A model generated the notes under the pieces. The model was not told the origin of the DNA. It ran no database searches and saw only the letters and a list, made by a program, of their open reading frames with translations. DNA of 62,128 bases from Bacillota bacterium (GTDB lineage Bacteria > Bacillota > Clostridia > Peptostreptococcales > Anaerovoracaceae): the NCBI GenBank assembly GCA_030526355.1, contig JAUNDC010000001.1, forward strand, positions 1 to 62,128, read 5' to 3'. Positions 16,365 through 24,079 of the stretch are shown here, in pieces; positions within the stretch are counted from its first letter, which is position 1, and the number at the start of each line of letters is the position of its first letter. Position numbers and translations under genes: made by a program.

Positions 16365-17324
16365 ATGAAAGACATATACATTGTAGATTTAAGAACAAAT
16401 CAGGAGATAATATCCTACTTCATTGTCAAGACAGTAGCGGTTAAGGTGGGCTCAAATAAAAAAGCATATCTGGATCTGCTGCTGGCAGACAGCACAGGAG
16501 AGATTTCTGCAAAGAAATGGGATATAGCCGATGAAGAGCTGCCGGGGCTTGAGAAAATCAAAGAAGGCAATATCATCAAGGTCAAAGCCACAGTAACGGA
16601 GTGGAACGGCATGAAACAACTGAGGGTGACCAGGATAAGACAGACCTCAGCTGAGGACAATATTGAATTCAGCGATTACATCAAAGCAGCACCGGAAAAA
16701 GCACAGGATATGTATGACTACATTTACAGTAAAGCCGACGCCTTTACCGACAATGATCTGAAGAATATCTGCATCAGACAGCTGACAGATCACAGGGAGA
16801 AGCTTATGTACTATCCGGCAGCACAGAAAAATCATCACGCTGAAATGGCGGGACTTCTGTATCATGTTAAACGTATGCTTATGATGGCAGAAAAAGCATG
16901 TGAGGTATATACCAACCTTAATAGAGAACTCGTTATGGCAGGAGTCATCCTGCATGACATGGAAAAGATAAACGAAATCGAATCCAATGAACTGGGAATA
17001 TCAACAGGTTATTCATTCGAAGGCAAAATGCTCGGTCATCTGGTACAGGGAGTGAGGACGATTGACAGACTGGCGGAAGAACTAGGAATGCCGAGAGAAA
17101 AGGCAGTGATGCTGGAGCATATGATGCTGTCTCATCACTATGAGCCGGAATTCGGAAGCCCGAAGAAACCTCTTTTCCCTGAAGCGGAAATGCTGCACTA
17201 TCTGGACATGATAGATGCCAAGATGTTTGACATGCAGGAAGCTCTGGAAAAAACCGAACCAGGTTGCTTCAGCGATCGCGTATGGACTCTCGACAACAGG
17301 ACGCTTTACAGAGTATCGGAATAA
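16365..17324 (+). CDS. yhaM: YhaM-type 3'-5' exoribonuclease (OB-fold + HD domain)
   Basis: 319 residues. The N-terminal OB-fold nucleic-acid-binding domain (KKAYLDLLLADSTGEISAKKWD...IIKVKATVTEWNGMKQLRVTRI) is followed by an HD-superfamily hydrolase domain. Metal ligands are in NHHAEMAGLLYHVKRM, VILHDMEKI and MLSHHYEPEFGSPKKPLFPEAEMLHYLDMIDAKM. In Bacillus YhaM trims RNA (and some DNA) 3' ends. Length and domain order match the family (about 315 residues). ATG follows AAGGAAAAAAAT. Its last codons lie in a 40-bp tandem duplication. Confidence 0.92.
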   Translation: MKDIYIVDLRTNQEIISYFIVKTVAVKVGSNKKAYLDLLLADSTGEISAKKWDIADEELPGLEKIKEGNIIKVKATVTEWNGMKQLRVTRIRQTSAEDNIEFSDYIKAAPEKAQDMYDYIYSKADAFTDNDLKNICIRQLTDHREKLMYYPAAQKNHHAEMAGLLYHVKRMLMMAEKACEVYTNLNRELVMAGVILHDMEKINEIESNELGISTGYSFEGKMLGHLVQGVRTIDRLAEELGMPREKAVMLEHMMLSHHYEPEFGSPKKPLFPEAEMLHYLDMIDAKMFDMQEALEKTEPGCFSDRVWTLDNRTLYRVSE

Positions 17325-17390
17325 GGCGCCACATCCCATGAGGAAGAGAAGAGTATCGGAATAAGGTGCCACCGCCCATGAGCCAGCCCC
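17311..17390 (+). repeat. 40-bp tandem duplication spanning the yhaM stop codon
   Basis: 17311-17350 and 17351-17390 share GAGTATCGGAATAAGG(C/T)GCCA and then C(A/C)(T/G)CCCATGAG; they diverge only in the last ten bases. The first copy includes the yhaM stop. The second is the intergenic spacer ahead of the next gene, so the coding end is intact. Confidence 0.85.
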
Positions 17391-17415
17391 CAAAGGGGAG
17401 AAAGGGAAGAGAAAG

Positions 17416-18681
17416 ATGATAACAAGACCTCGTGAAATTAACAAGATCATGACGAAGCTTACAAACTCAGGATATGACGTATACTGCGCAGGACAGTGTG
17501 TGATGGCATCGTATCTTGGAGAGAAGCCTCTGGACTGGGATCTGTATACTGATTGCCCTCAGGAAAAGATAAGAACGTTTTTTCCGGAAGGAGAGGCGCT
17601 TGGCAGCAGAGTGACCAGGCTGGACTATTCTGAGGAGGTTATATCTGACGATATAAATGTAGCCGATTCCATAGAAGGAATTATCGCCGATATCGTTACC
17701 TTGGAAGGGAGTATCAATGATCAGCTTGCAGTATATGATCTGACAGCTGAGGCGATAGCCGAGCACCCACAGAAACCGGTTATAGATCCATTCGGAGGAA
17801 TTGGCGATATTAAGGAGCTGATATTAAAGCCGTCACCTGAAGCCGAAGCGCTTATACATAAAGAACCAATAAGAATTCTTAAGGCAGTTAAGTACGCAGC
17901 ACTTTACAATTTCGATCTGCATAAGGAACTTTATCAGCTGCTGCTGACTAATGCAGAGAGACTGGCAGAAGCTGATAAAGATGAGATATTATATGAATTT
18001 ACAGAGCTGATAAGTGGCAGGTATGCCGGCAAGGCACTCAAAATGACAGCAGGTCTGAATCTGCTCCCGGCAATAGTAGGTAGTGAGGCTGCGGCGCTCA
18101 GCAGGCGCGGAGCCGGAGATTATGAAACGCTGGCAGAGAATATAGACAAAACGAAGCAGATCCCTTTGAGAAGACTTGCGCTGTTTTACCTCTGTTTCGG
18201 CAAAAATTGCAGAAAAGCAGTAGAATATCTGCCTCATGACGAGGAAGACAGAGAATGCCTTGCGGATGTGGAAACGCAGCTTAATAATCTGCATTTTCTT
18301 AGCACAGAGGAGTCAATAAAAAAATATCTGTACCACAATGGATGGGAAAAATACAGATTTATGGATAAGCTGTCAAAGGCGCAGGCCATCGTTTATGATT
18401 TGAACACAACGAGGATAGAAGGCAGAAACTACATCCTCGATACAGTGCTTCAGGAAAAACAACCTATATTTATCGAAGATCTGGCAATAGATGCAGATGA
18501 CATCATCGAAGCAGGAATAACGGACGACCCTGAGAAGGCGCAGTATCTGCTCAGCCTTCTTCCTGACGTTGTACATCAGAAGCCGAAATACAATGAGAGA
18601 AAAGCACTGCTTAAATATGCTAAAACCTTCAGCAAAAGCAAGTTCAGAGCAGCCTTCAGAGACGTTAAATGGCTGAGATAA
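17416..18681 (+). CDS. CCA-adding-enzyme-like nucleotidyltransferase family protein, divergent
   Basis: 421 residues resembling class II tRNA nucleotidyltransferase/poly(A) polymerase: an N-terminal head with AGQCVMASYLGEKPLDWDLYTD, IIADIVTLEG, LAVYDLTAEAIAEHPQKPVIDPFGGIGDI and EPIRILKAVKYAALYNFDLHKE (the R-A-K-Y helix that normally reads R.LRA.RFAA). The helical neck and body follow. The usual GGxVRD motif is changed to AGQCVMA and the metal-binding pair survives as DWD. It could be a working CCA enzyme of a divergent lineage, or a paralogue with another RNA substrate. The stop overlaps recD2 by 13 bp. Confidence 0.7.
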   Translation: MITRPREINKIMTKLTNSGYDVYCAGQCVMASYLGEKPLDWDLYTDCPQEKIRTFFPEGEALGSRVTRLDYSEEVISDDINVADSIEGIIADIVTLEGSINDQLAVYDLTAEAIAEHPQKPVIDPFGGIGDIKELILKPSPEAEALIHKEPIRILKAVKYAALYNFDLHKELYQLLLTNAERLAEADKDEILYEFTELISGRYAGKALKMTAGLNLLPAIVGSEAAALSRRGAGDYETLAENIDKTKQIPLRRLALFYLCFGKNCRKAVEYLPHDEEDRECLADVETQLNNLHFLSTEESIKKYLYHNGWEKYRFMDKLSKAQAIVYDLNTTRIEGRNYILDTVLQEKQPIFIEDLAIDADDIIEAGITDDPEKAQYLLSLLPDVVHQKPKYNERKALLKYAKTFSKSKFRAAFRDVKWLR

Positions 18682-20915
18682 GAGAAATGATTGAAGAAAA
18701 ACAAGGAACTATAGCAGAAATAATTTTTCATAACAATGAAAACGGCTACACAGTAGCCGTTTTTGAAACGGAGCTCGAAGCCTTTACAGTGGTGGGTAAT
18801 CTGCCCGGTGCAGCTGCAGGGAGAAATTATCTTGTAAGAGGTGAATTTACAGTACATCCAAGCTATGGTGAGCAGTTCCTGATTAAAGAATTTGAGGAAG
18901 TTATGCCGTCTACAAAGGATGGCATAAGAGAATTCCTTGCGTCGGGAGCTATGAAAGGAATAGGACGAAAAACTGCTGCAGCGATAGTATTAAAGTTCGG
19001 CACGGATACATTGAGAATCATAGAAGAGTCGCCGGAAAAGCTTACTGAAATTTCCGGGATAGGCCCTAAAACAGCAGAAAAAATTGCTGCTGCCTTCAGC
19101 CAGCAGCGCGAATTCGCCAATATCACCATGTACCTGCAGCAGTTTGGAATAACTGCCGGATATGCTATGAAGCTGTATCAGGTATACGGAGCAGATACGA
19201 TAAAGGAAATAGAAGAAAATCCATACAAGCTGGTAGAGGATGTGTTTGGCATCGGCTTCAAAAAAGCAGATAAAATAGCAGAACGGATGGGGATAGCCCC
19301 TGACGATGAGCACCGTATCAAAAGCGGAATCAAGTTCACACTGGCATATTTTGCAGGTGAAGGCAATACATATCTCCCTCAAACGATATTATGCGAGAAA
19401 GCGGCACAGCTGATGGAGCTGCCGATGGAGACCATACAGGAGACTTTGACGGAGATGGCATTTACGGGAGACATACATATTGAGAAGCTTGATGACAGGC
19501 TTGACGTGTTTCTCATGTCGTATTATCTCGCAGAGCAGAATGTCTGCAAATGTCTGGCAGCAATCAATTCAGCTCAGCTGAAACCGCTGCAGGCAGATCT
19601 GGAGAGCCTGATAACCCGTACGGAGAATATAACTGGTATACAGCTTTCTGATAATCAGAAACACGCAGTTAAAACCTCAATCAATATGGGAGTTTCCGTA
19701 ATAACAGGAGGTCCCGGCACGGGCAAAACCACGATAATAAATACAATGATAAACCTGCTGGAAGCAAGTGGGTTGAAGACAGCCATTGCTGCACCGACAG
19801 GACGTGCCGCAAAACGGATAACCGAAACCTCGGGGCATTATGCATCGACGATACACCGTCTGCTGGAGTACTACTTTTCCGAAAGTGAAAGCATGATGAG
19901 GTTCGGTAAAACCCGGGAAGATCCCCTTGATTATGACGCCGTTATAGTAGACGAAGCATCAATGATAGACCTTATGCTTATGAACGGGCTTGTCAGCGCC
20001 ATAAGGCCGGGAACCAGACTGATAATAGTAGGCGATGCCGATCAGCTGCCGTCGGTTGGCGCAGGAAATGTACTGAGAGATATTATCGACAGTGAATATA
20101 TCTACTGCACAAGGCTTACCGAAATCTTCAGACAGGCTAGAGAAAGCATGATTGTGGTCAATGCACACAGGATAAATCATGGAGAATACCCAAGCTGCAA
20201 TGATAAGGACAAGGACTTTTTCCTCCTGAGAAGGAGCAGTGAAAAGGAAATGCTTGCAACCATCAAGGAGCTGTGCATTTCCAGATTGCCGGATTTCTAT
20301 ACGGATATTTCGCCGACAGCGGATATACAGATACTGACACCGGTGCGCAAAGGCCTTCTGGGAAGCATAAATCTCAACAAGGAGCTTCAGGAGATACTGA
20401 ATCCGCCGAATCCTTCCGCAGAAGAAAAAACCTTTGGTGACAGAACCTTCAGAGAAGGCGACAAGGTAATGCAGATAAAAAACAATTATCAGCTTAAATG
20501 GAAAAACCTCGAGGATTTTACCGAGGGAGAAGGCGTATTCAATGGCGATGTTGGGTTTATAACCAAGGTGGATCGTGAATTTAATGAAATCACCGTTATA
20601 TATGATGAAGTGAAATATGTGACATACAACTTCAGTCAGCTGGACGAGCTGGAGCTTGCATATGCAGTGACCGTTCACAAAAGTCAGGGAAGCGAATTTC
20701 CTATTATTATCATGCCGGTCAGCTGGTTCCCGCCAATGCTGGCAACGCGGAACCTGCTGTATACTGGAGTTACCAGAGGCAAAAGAGCCGTGGTGCTGGT
20801 GGGCTCCGAAAACAAGCTTCATGCAATGGTGGATAACAACAGCATTCGTGAAAGATTCTCGGGCCTCGGCTCTAGGCTGAAGCGTCTGCTTGATATGCAA
20901 AACGAACTTGATTAG
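18669..20915 (+). CDS. recD2: RecD2-type ATP-dependent DNA helicase
   Basis: 748-residue SF1B 5'-3' helicase acting in DNA repair and recombination without RecBC. The N-terminal OB-like region (GTIAEIIFHNNENGYTVAVFE) is followed by tandem helix-hairpin-helix repeats (IGRKTAAAIVLKFG, ISGIGPKTAEKIA, VFGIGFKKADKIA). Helicase motifs are GGPGTGKTT (I), AAPTGRAAKR (Ia), VIVDEASMIDL (II), GDADQLPSVGAGNVL (III), LTEIFRQ (IV) and ELAYAVTVHKSQGSEFP (V/VI region), then YTGVTRGK. Length matches Firmicute RecD2. Its start lies inside the end of the upstream gene, suggesting coupled translation. Confidence 0.95.
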   Translation: MAEIREMIEEKQGTIAEIIFHNNENGYTVAVFETELEAFTVVGNLPGAAAGRNYLVRGEFTVHPSYGEQFLIKEFEEVMPSTKDGIREFLASGAMKGIGRKTAAAIVLKFGTDTLRIIEESPEKLTEISGIGPKTAEKIAAAFSQQREFANITMYLQQFGITAGYAMKLYQVYGADTIKEIEENPYKLVEDVFGIGFKKADKIAERMGIAPDDEHRIKSGIKFTLAYFAGEGNTYLPQTILCEKAAQLMELPMETIQETLTEMAFTGDIHIEKLDDRLDVFLMSYYLAEQNVCKCLAAINSAQLKPLQADLESLITRTENITGIQLSDNQKHAVKTSINMGVSVITGGPGTGKTTIINTMINLLEASGLKTAIAAPTGRAAKRITETSGHYASTIHRLLEYYFSESESMMRFGKTREDPLDYDAVIVDEASMIDLMLMNGLVSAIRPGTRLIIVGDADQLPSVGAGNVLRDIIDSEYIYCTRLTEIFRQARESMIVVNAHRINHGEYPSCNDKDKDFFLLRRSSEKEMLATIKELCISRLPDFYTDISPTADIQILTPVRKGLLGSINLNKELQEILNPPNPSAEEKTFGDRTFREGDKVMQIKNNYQLKWKNLEDFTEGEGVFNGDVGFITKVDREFNEITVIYDEVKYVTYNFSQLDELELAYAVTVHKSQGSEFPIIIMPVSWFPPMLATRNLLYTGVTRGKRAVVLVGSENKLHAMVDNNSIRERFSGLGSRLKRLLDMQNELD

Positions 20916-20923
20916 GTGGGAAA

Positions 20924-21673
20924 ATGGGTAAAGGGATAAACAAAGCAATGGAAGCAATAGCTGAAGCTGTGTTTCCGTCAAATATATATTGTATATGCTG
21001 TGGTGCGTTGATAGACAGCAGCAGACCATATTCTCTGTGTGATAAATGCGTGCAGGAATTTCACTGGATTACAGGAAAAACCTGCAGCAGGTGCGGCAAG
21101 GCTCTGCCGGATACCTACAGAGGTGCTCTGTGTTACGACTGTATGCAGCATGAGCATTGTTTTCAGAAGGGATACAGCTGTCTGACATACGGGCTGCATG
21201 AACGGGAAGTGCTTATGGACTACAAGTACAACGGCAAGGGCTATATTGGAAGGAAGCTTGGAGATATATTATATGATAGAATTTCCTGTGAAAATCTGCA
21301 GCCGGATGTTATAATACCAGTGCCGGTAAGTAAAGAAAGGCTCCGCAAAAGAGGCTACAATCAGTCAGCTATTATGGCCCGGCAGATTGCTCGCAGAATG
21401 GATATATCATATAATGACAGAGTGCTCGTGCGTAAAAAGAACACCCATATGCTGAGAACTATGAATCCGGCTGAACGTGCTCTGGCTATGGCGGATGCAT
21501 TCGGAATTGCAGCTGGCGGAGACAAATTGAAGGGGAAATGCGTATTGCTGATTGACGATATATATACTACAGGAGCAACAGCAGATGCATGCAGTAAGGT
21601 GCTGCTGGAAGCAGGTGCAGATACTGTGCTGTTTCTCAGTCTTGCATCAGGTGGAAACAGGAAGCCTGAATAG
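20924..21673 (+). CDS. comFC: ComF-family phosphoribosyltransferase-like protein
   Basis: 249 residues. The N-terminal zinc-ribbon region has paired cysteines (CICCGALI, CDKC, CSRCGKALP, CYDC). A type I phosphoribosyltransferase fold follows: IIPVPVSKERLRKRGYNQSAIMARQIA and the PRPP-binding signature VLLIDDIYTTGATADAC. In naturally competent bacteria ComFC works with the ComFA helicase in DNA uptake. No comFA is adjacent; here it follows recD2 by 8 bp, which fits a role in processing incoming DNA. Type IV pilus genes elsewhere in the window also fit, but a link is only inferred. Confidence 0.9.
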   Translation: MGKGINKAMEAIAEAVFPSNIYCICCGALIDSSRPYSLCDKCVQEFHWITGKTCSRCGKALPDTYRGALCYDCMQHEHCFQKGYSCLTYGLHEREVLMDYKYNGKGYIGRKLGDILYDRISCENLQPDVIIPVPVSKERLRKRGYNQSAIMARQIARRMDISYNDRVLVRKKNTHMLRTMNPAERALAMADAFGIAAGGDKLKGKCVLLIDDIYTTGATADACSKVLLEAGADTVLFLSLASGGNRKPE

Positions 21674-21721
21674 AATTCTTGGAATGTAAAAAGAACTGTA
21701 AAGGGCACTGTGAAGTAAATT

Positions 21722-21895
21722 GTATACATGGCTCAGGTCTGTGGTTGAAAGGCCAGGCCAGCTACGGGCGAAGGGTCCCACGTAAGCTGATCCGCAAGGC
21801 GGCAGTGATCATGGCGTAGTTTAGAAGTAAGTCCTCCGAAAATCGGGTAAAGGCAGGTGTGGGGGCAAAGACCAGGTCAGCTGAGCTATGTATAC
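21722..21895 (+). ncRNA. raiA-motif structured RNA
   Basis: The ends GTATACATGGCTCAG (21722-21736) and CTGAGCTATGTATAC (21881-21895) form a 15-bp closing helix with a single mismatch. Inside are several GC-rich hairpins and a conserved-looking core (GCTACGGGCGAAGGGTCCC, CCGCAAGGCGGCAGTGATC, AAGTCCTCCGAAAATCGGG) that matches my memory of the raiA RNA motif. That RNA is a large, abundant Firmicute/Actinobacterial RNA usually found just upstream of raiA/hpf, exactly as here. Any open frame starting inside it is spurious. Function remains poorly understood; sporulation and aggregation phenotypes have been reported in Clostridium. Confidence 0.85.
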
Positions 21896-21953
21896 AGTTT
21901 ATTTCAGATTTTTCAAATTTTTTCATAAAATCACTGCAACTTCACACAATATA

Positions 21954-21962
21954 TGGTATACT
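21954..21962 (+). promoter_or_regulatory. extended -10 promoter for hpf
   Basis: TGG-TATACT with TATACT at 21957-21962; the -35 region (TGCAAC, 16 bp upstream) is weak. It lies between the raiA RNA and hpf, so hpf can be transcribed independently of the RNA. The leader would be about 25 nt. Confidence 0.55.
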
Positions 21963-21992
21963 TATAAAAAGCCCACAAAGGAGGTTGTTATT

Positions 21993-22520
21993 ATGAAGAC
22001 AAACATTACTGGCAAGAATTATACTCCAAGTGACAAACTCAAGGAAACAATTGAGAAGAAATTTGAGAAGCTCGATAAATACTTTTCGAATGAGATCACA
22101 GGAAACGTAATGACAATAAAAGAGAAAGGCGGGTACAAGGTAGAAGCAACAATTAATGCAAAAGGCACTATTTTCAGAGCAGAAGTCAAGGCAGACGATC
22201 CGTATGATGCTGTTGACAGAGTAATCGACAAGCTTTCAAGTCAGATGTCAAAGTTCAAAACGAAGCTGCAGAAGAAGTACAAGGGCCATAAGGAAGTGAT
22301 TTTTGCAGAGCTTCCTGAATACGATGAGCCACAGGAAGAGATTCATGTAGTGAAGAAGAAGAGATTTGAGCTGACTCCGATGACAGTGGATGAGGCCATC
22401 GTTCAGATGGAGCTTCTGACACACAACTTCTTCGTATTCCTCAACATTGAGACAGATTCTGTAAATGTTGTGTACAAAAGAGATGACAAGAACTACGGAG
22501 TTCTTGAAACTACATATTAA
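21993..22520 (+). CDS. hpf: ribosome hibernation promoting factor, long form
   Basis: Binds the 30S decoding region and drives 100S ribosome dimer formation in stationary phase. I start at ATG 21993 (175 residues), eight bases after AAGGAGG; earlier in-frame ATGs lie in the raiA RNA. Residues 1-100 are the S30AE domain (ITGKNYTPSDKLKETIEKKFEKLDKYF...YDAVDRVIDKLSSQMSKFKTKLQKK). Residues ~118-175 are the C-terminal dimerisation domain (KKKRFELTPMTVDEAIVQMELLTHNFFVFLNIETDSVNVVYKRDDKNYGVLE). The two-domain form is typical of Firmicutes. Confidence 0.97.
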   Translation: MKTNITGKNYTPSDKLKETIEKKFEKLDKYFSNEITGNVMTIKEKGGYKVEATINAKGTIFRAEVKADDPYDAVDRVIDKLSSQMSKFKTKLQKKYKGHKEVIFAELPEYDEPQEEIHVVKKKRFELTPMTVDEAIVQMELLTHNFFVFLNIETDSVNVVYKRDDKNYGVLETTY

Positions 22521-22611
22521 ACCATTTAAATTAGCTGCCACAGCTGAATATTGAGCATAGATATCCAGCTGAACAGCTGAAGCAGTTTAAATATTTAATT
22601 CATTCAATTAA

Positions 22612-22668
22612 TTAGGTATGTACGCGAAGCTTGCACTTCGCATGGCCGGTGCAATGCCGGAATAATAT
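22612..22668 (+). other. tandem small hairpins downstream of hpf
   Basis: GCGAAG-CTTGCA-CTTCGC and CCGG-TGCAATG-CCGG follow one another in the 160 bp between hpf and the terminator at 22680. They may be part of the hpf 3' UTR or of a short RNA ending at that terminator. I see no open frame or known RNA family. Confidence 0.35.
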
Positions 22669-22678
22669 AAGCAAACCA

Positions 22679-22730
22679 AACGGGCTCACCGCATCAGATA
22701 ATCCTGAATGCGATGAGCCCGTTTTTTTTG
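22679..22730 (+). terminator. strong rho-independent terminator
   Basis: ACGGGCTCA and CGCAT pair with ATGCG and TGAGCCCGT (arms 22679-22693 and 22708-22721) with one bulge, followed by eight T residues. It closes the hpf transcription unit. Confidence 0.9.
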
Positions 22731-22779
22731 TGAGTAGAATTTGCCGATGAAATCGACAGCTTCCGGGAGCTTTGAACTC

Positions 22780-22902
22780 CCCGTTTCATCGGCAAAACAG
22801 TGATTGGAATGAGGTTACCGATGACGGCAACCTTTCTAAGTAGCTCCGATAACAAAGTGTCATCGGTAGATTGATGTTCAGATGTAGTATGCCGATGAAA
22901 CC
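22780..22902. repeat. dispersed repeat family A, copy 1 (GCCGATGAAA palindromes)
   Basis: About 123 bp bounded by CCGTTTCATCGG and GCCGATGAAACC with an internal GTCATCGGTAGAT. A second, clearly related copy occurs at 35441-35564 (same boundaries, CCTTTCT(A/G)AG(T/C)AGCT in the middle). A further GCCGATGAAA lies just before copy 1 at 22743. The minus strand of both copies translates to similar short peptides, but this follows from DNA repeat identity and I do not call a gene. Confidence 0.8.
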
Positions 22903-22940
22903 GAAAGCCCAACAAAACGTGAGCAGCGCTTGATTAGATA

Positions 22941-23224
22941 TTTTTCGACGTGCTAAAGCTTCAGAGGGCACAAAGCGTCGAAAATGTAATCATCAGAGTC
23001 ATTCAGGAAAAAAATTTTCGACGTGTCGAAACAGAATAGAGTGCTGCACGTCGAAAAAACAAAACCGAATCAATTTCTATCGAATAATCAATAGGATTAA
23101 GGAGATATTTTTCGACGTGCTAAAGCTCCAGAGGGCACAACGCGTCGAAAATGTGATCATCAGAGCCATTCCAGAAAATAAATTTCGACGTGTCTCGGCC
23201 ATAAAAGACGAAACACGTCGAAAA
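22941..23224. repeat. dispersed repeat family B, twin ~120-bp palindromic units (TTTTCGACG)
   Basis: Two near-identical units, 22941-23057 and 23108-23224. Each contains two inverted repeats: TTTTTCGACGTG...GCGTCGAAAA (22941-22984; 23108-23151) and TTTCGACGTG...CACGTCGAAAA (23015-23057; 23183-23224). The units share CTAAAGCT(T/C)CAGAGGGCACAA and ATCATCAGAG(T/C)CATT. They are separated by about 50 bp of unrelated AT-rich sequence. No coding capacity. They resemble REP/BIME-type extragenic palindromes. Confidence 0.85.
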
Positions 23225-23425
23225 TTCATTTCAGTTCATTAACATGCCATTGACAATGCTACAAATCTTGTTGGCTAAATCGCCACGCACACAAAATTGC
23301 TCCGCATAGTAAATAGCCCAGAACAATTAAATGCCCAGCACGCTAAATGCGCTCATAACCCCATAGCATCCCTTTTTCATATCTCTATTTCATCTTGGAT
23401 ACCTTAGGGGATACCCAAACTTCCG
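23225..23425. other. non-coding stretch between the repeats and kal
   Basis: About 200 bp without a supported gene; AT-rich, with no clear hairpin-plus-T-run terminator for kal on the minus strand. A short direct repeat GGATACC...GGATACC sits near 23395-23415. Nothing else is recognised. Confidence 0.5.
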
Positions 23426-23815
23426 TTATTTTCTCTTGGCTTCCTTAGGAGTTACGCAAACTCCCTTTGCTCTGCATACAACGATAGGCTCGTCGAGGAA
23501 ATCTGCAGCAGAAGGGCTGATGTCAGGTCTGGCAGCAACTACCTTTTTCGCAACAAATTCCATAGTTCTGGATGTATTTCCCATCTTTGTTATTTCGCCA
23601 TAGGCTTCAATATAGTCTCCGGCATATGTAGGTGCCAGGAACTCAACCTCATCATATCTTAAGAAGAGACCTTCATCACCGTCAGCCTTGATAAGAAGCT
23701 CTGTAGCCACGTCTCCAAAAAGGTGCACCATGTGAGCGCCGTCAACCAGACTACCGCCGTAATGGGCATCCTTGTGTGACATTCTTAATCTGATTGTAGA
23801 AGTGATTTTTTTCAT
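23426..23815 (-). CDS. kal: 3-aminobutyryl-CoA ammonia-lyase
   Basis: Lysine fermentation step that removes ammonia from L-3-aminobutyryl-CoA to give crotonyl-CoA. The 129-residue hotdog-fold protein opens with [42 protein letters not shown], then [29 protein letters not shown] and ends in [29 protein letters not shown]. Size and the [14 protein letters not shown] features fit Kal from Fusobacterium and Clostridium. It is transcribed away from the rest of the lysine genes, with its own sigma-54 promoter at 23871-23886 and an AAGGAG ribosome site. Confidence 0.9.
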   Translation of the reverse strand: MKKITSTIRLRMSHKDAHYGGSLVDGAHMVHLFGDVATELLIKADGDEGLFLRYDEVEFLAPTYAGDYIEAYGEITKMGNTSRTMEFVAKKVVAARPDISPSAADFLDEPIVVCRAKGVCVTPKEAKRK

Positions 23816-23870
23816 AGTAATTCTCCTTTTTTCATTAAAAAATTAACAGGTTCTAGATGCTATATATTAT

Positions 23871-23886
23871 TGCAAAAGATGTGCCA
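23871..23886 (-). promoter_or_regulatory. sigma-54 (-24/-12) promoter of kal
   Basis: Read on the minus strand: TGGCAC-ATCTT-TTGCA, with GG and GC ten bases apart, an exact match to the -24/-12 consensus. Start site near 23860, about 45 bases before the kal ATG. The three-fold repeat at 23935-24058 lies 50-190 bp upstream, where activator sites are expected. Confidence 0.9.
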
Positions 23887-23934
23887 ATACGTTATCATTG
23901 AAAATAGGTGAAAGTGAACCGAAATCAGTTCGCT

Positions 23935-24058
23935 GTTTTGAGCAAGAGTGTGAATCGGCCTGCCGATTTTAAAGAAGTTTTGAGCAAGAGTGTGAATCGG
24001 TTCGCCGATTTAAAAAAGCTTTGAGCAAAAGAGAGAGTCGGTTCACCGATTTAAGGAA
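23935..24058. promoter_or_regulatory. three phased direct repeats, candidate enhancer for the sigma-54 activator
   Basis: Three copies of G(T/C)TTTGAGCAA(G/A)AG starting at 23935, 23977 and 24018, each carrying an inverted repeat. These are AATCGG-CCTG-CCGATT (23953-23968), AATCGG-TTCG-CCGATT (23995-24010) and AGTCGG-TTCA-CCGATT (24036-24051). Centre-to-centre spacing is 42 and 41 bp, almost exactly four helical turns, so the sites face the same side. They lie between kal and the activator gene, upstream of the kal promoter and within the 5' region of the activator itself. Confidence 0.8.
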
Positions 24059-24079
24059 AAGGATGAAAAGGAAAAGGAT

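Noticed and set aside
21888..21992. In-frame extension of hpf to an ATG at 21888
   Set aside because: The ATG lies in the closing helix of the raiA RNA and has no ribosome site. AAGGAGG precedes the ATG at 21993, which yields a normal HPF.
22694..22915. Minus-strand frame of 73 codons similar to the frame at 35389-35580
   Set aside because: The similarity reflects a non-coding palindromic repeat shared by the two places. No ribosome site, and the reading frame ends inside the hpf terminator region.
22941..23224. CRISPR array
   Set aside because: The repeated units are palindromic, about 117 bp, only two in number and separated by one spacer-like gap. No cas genes are present.
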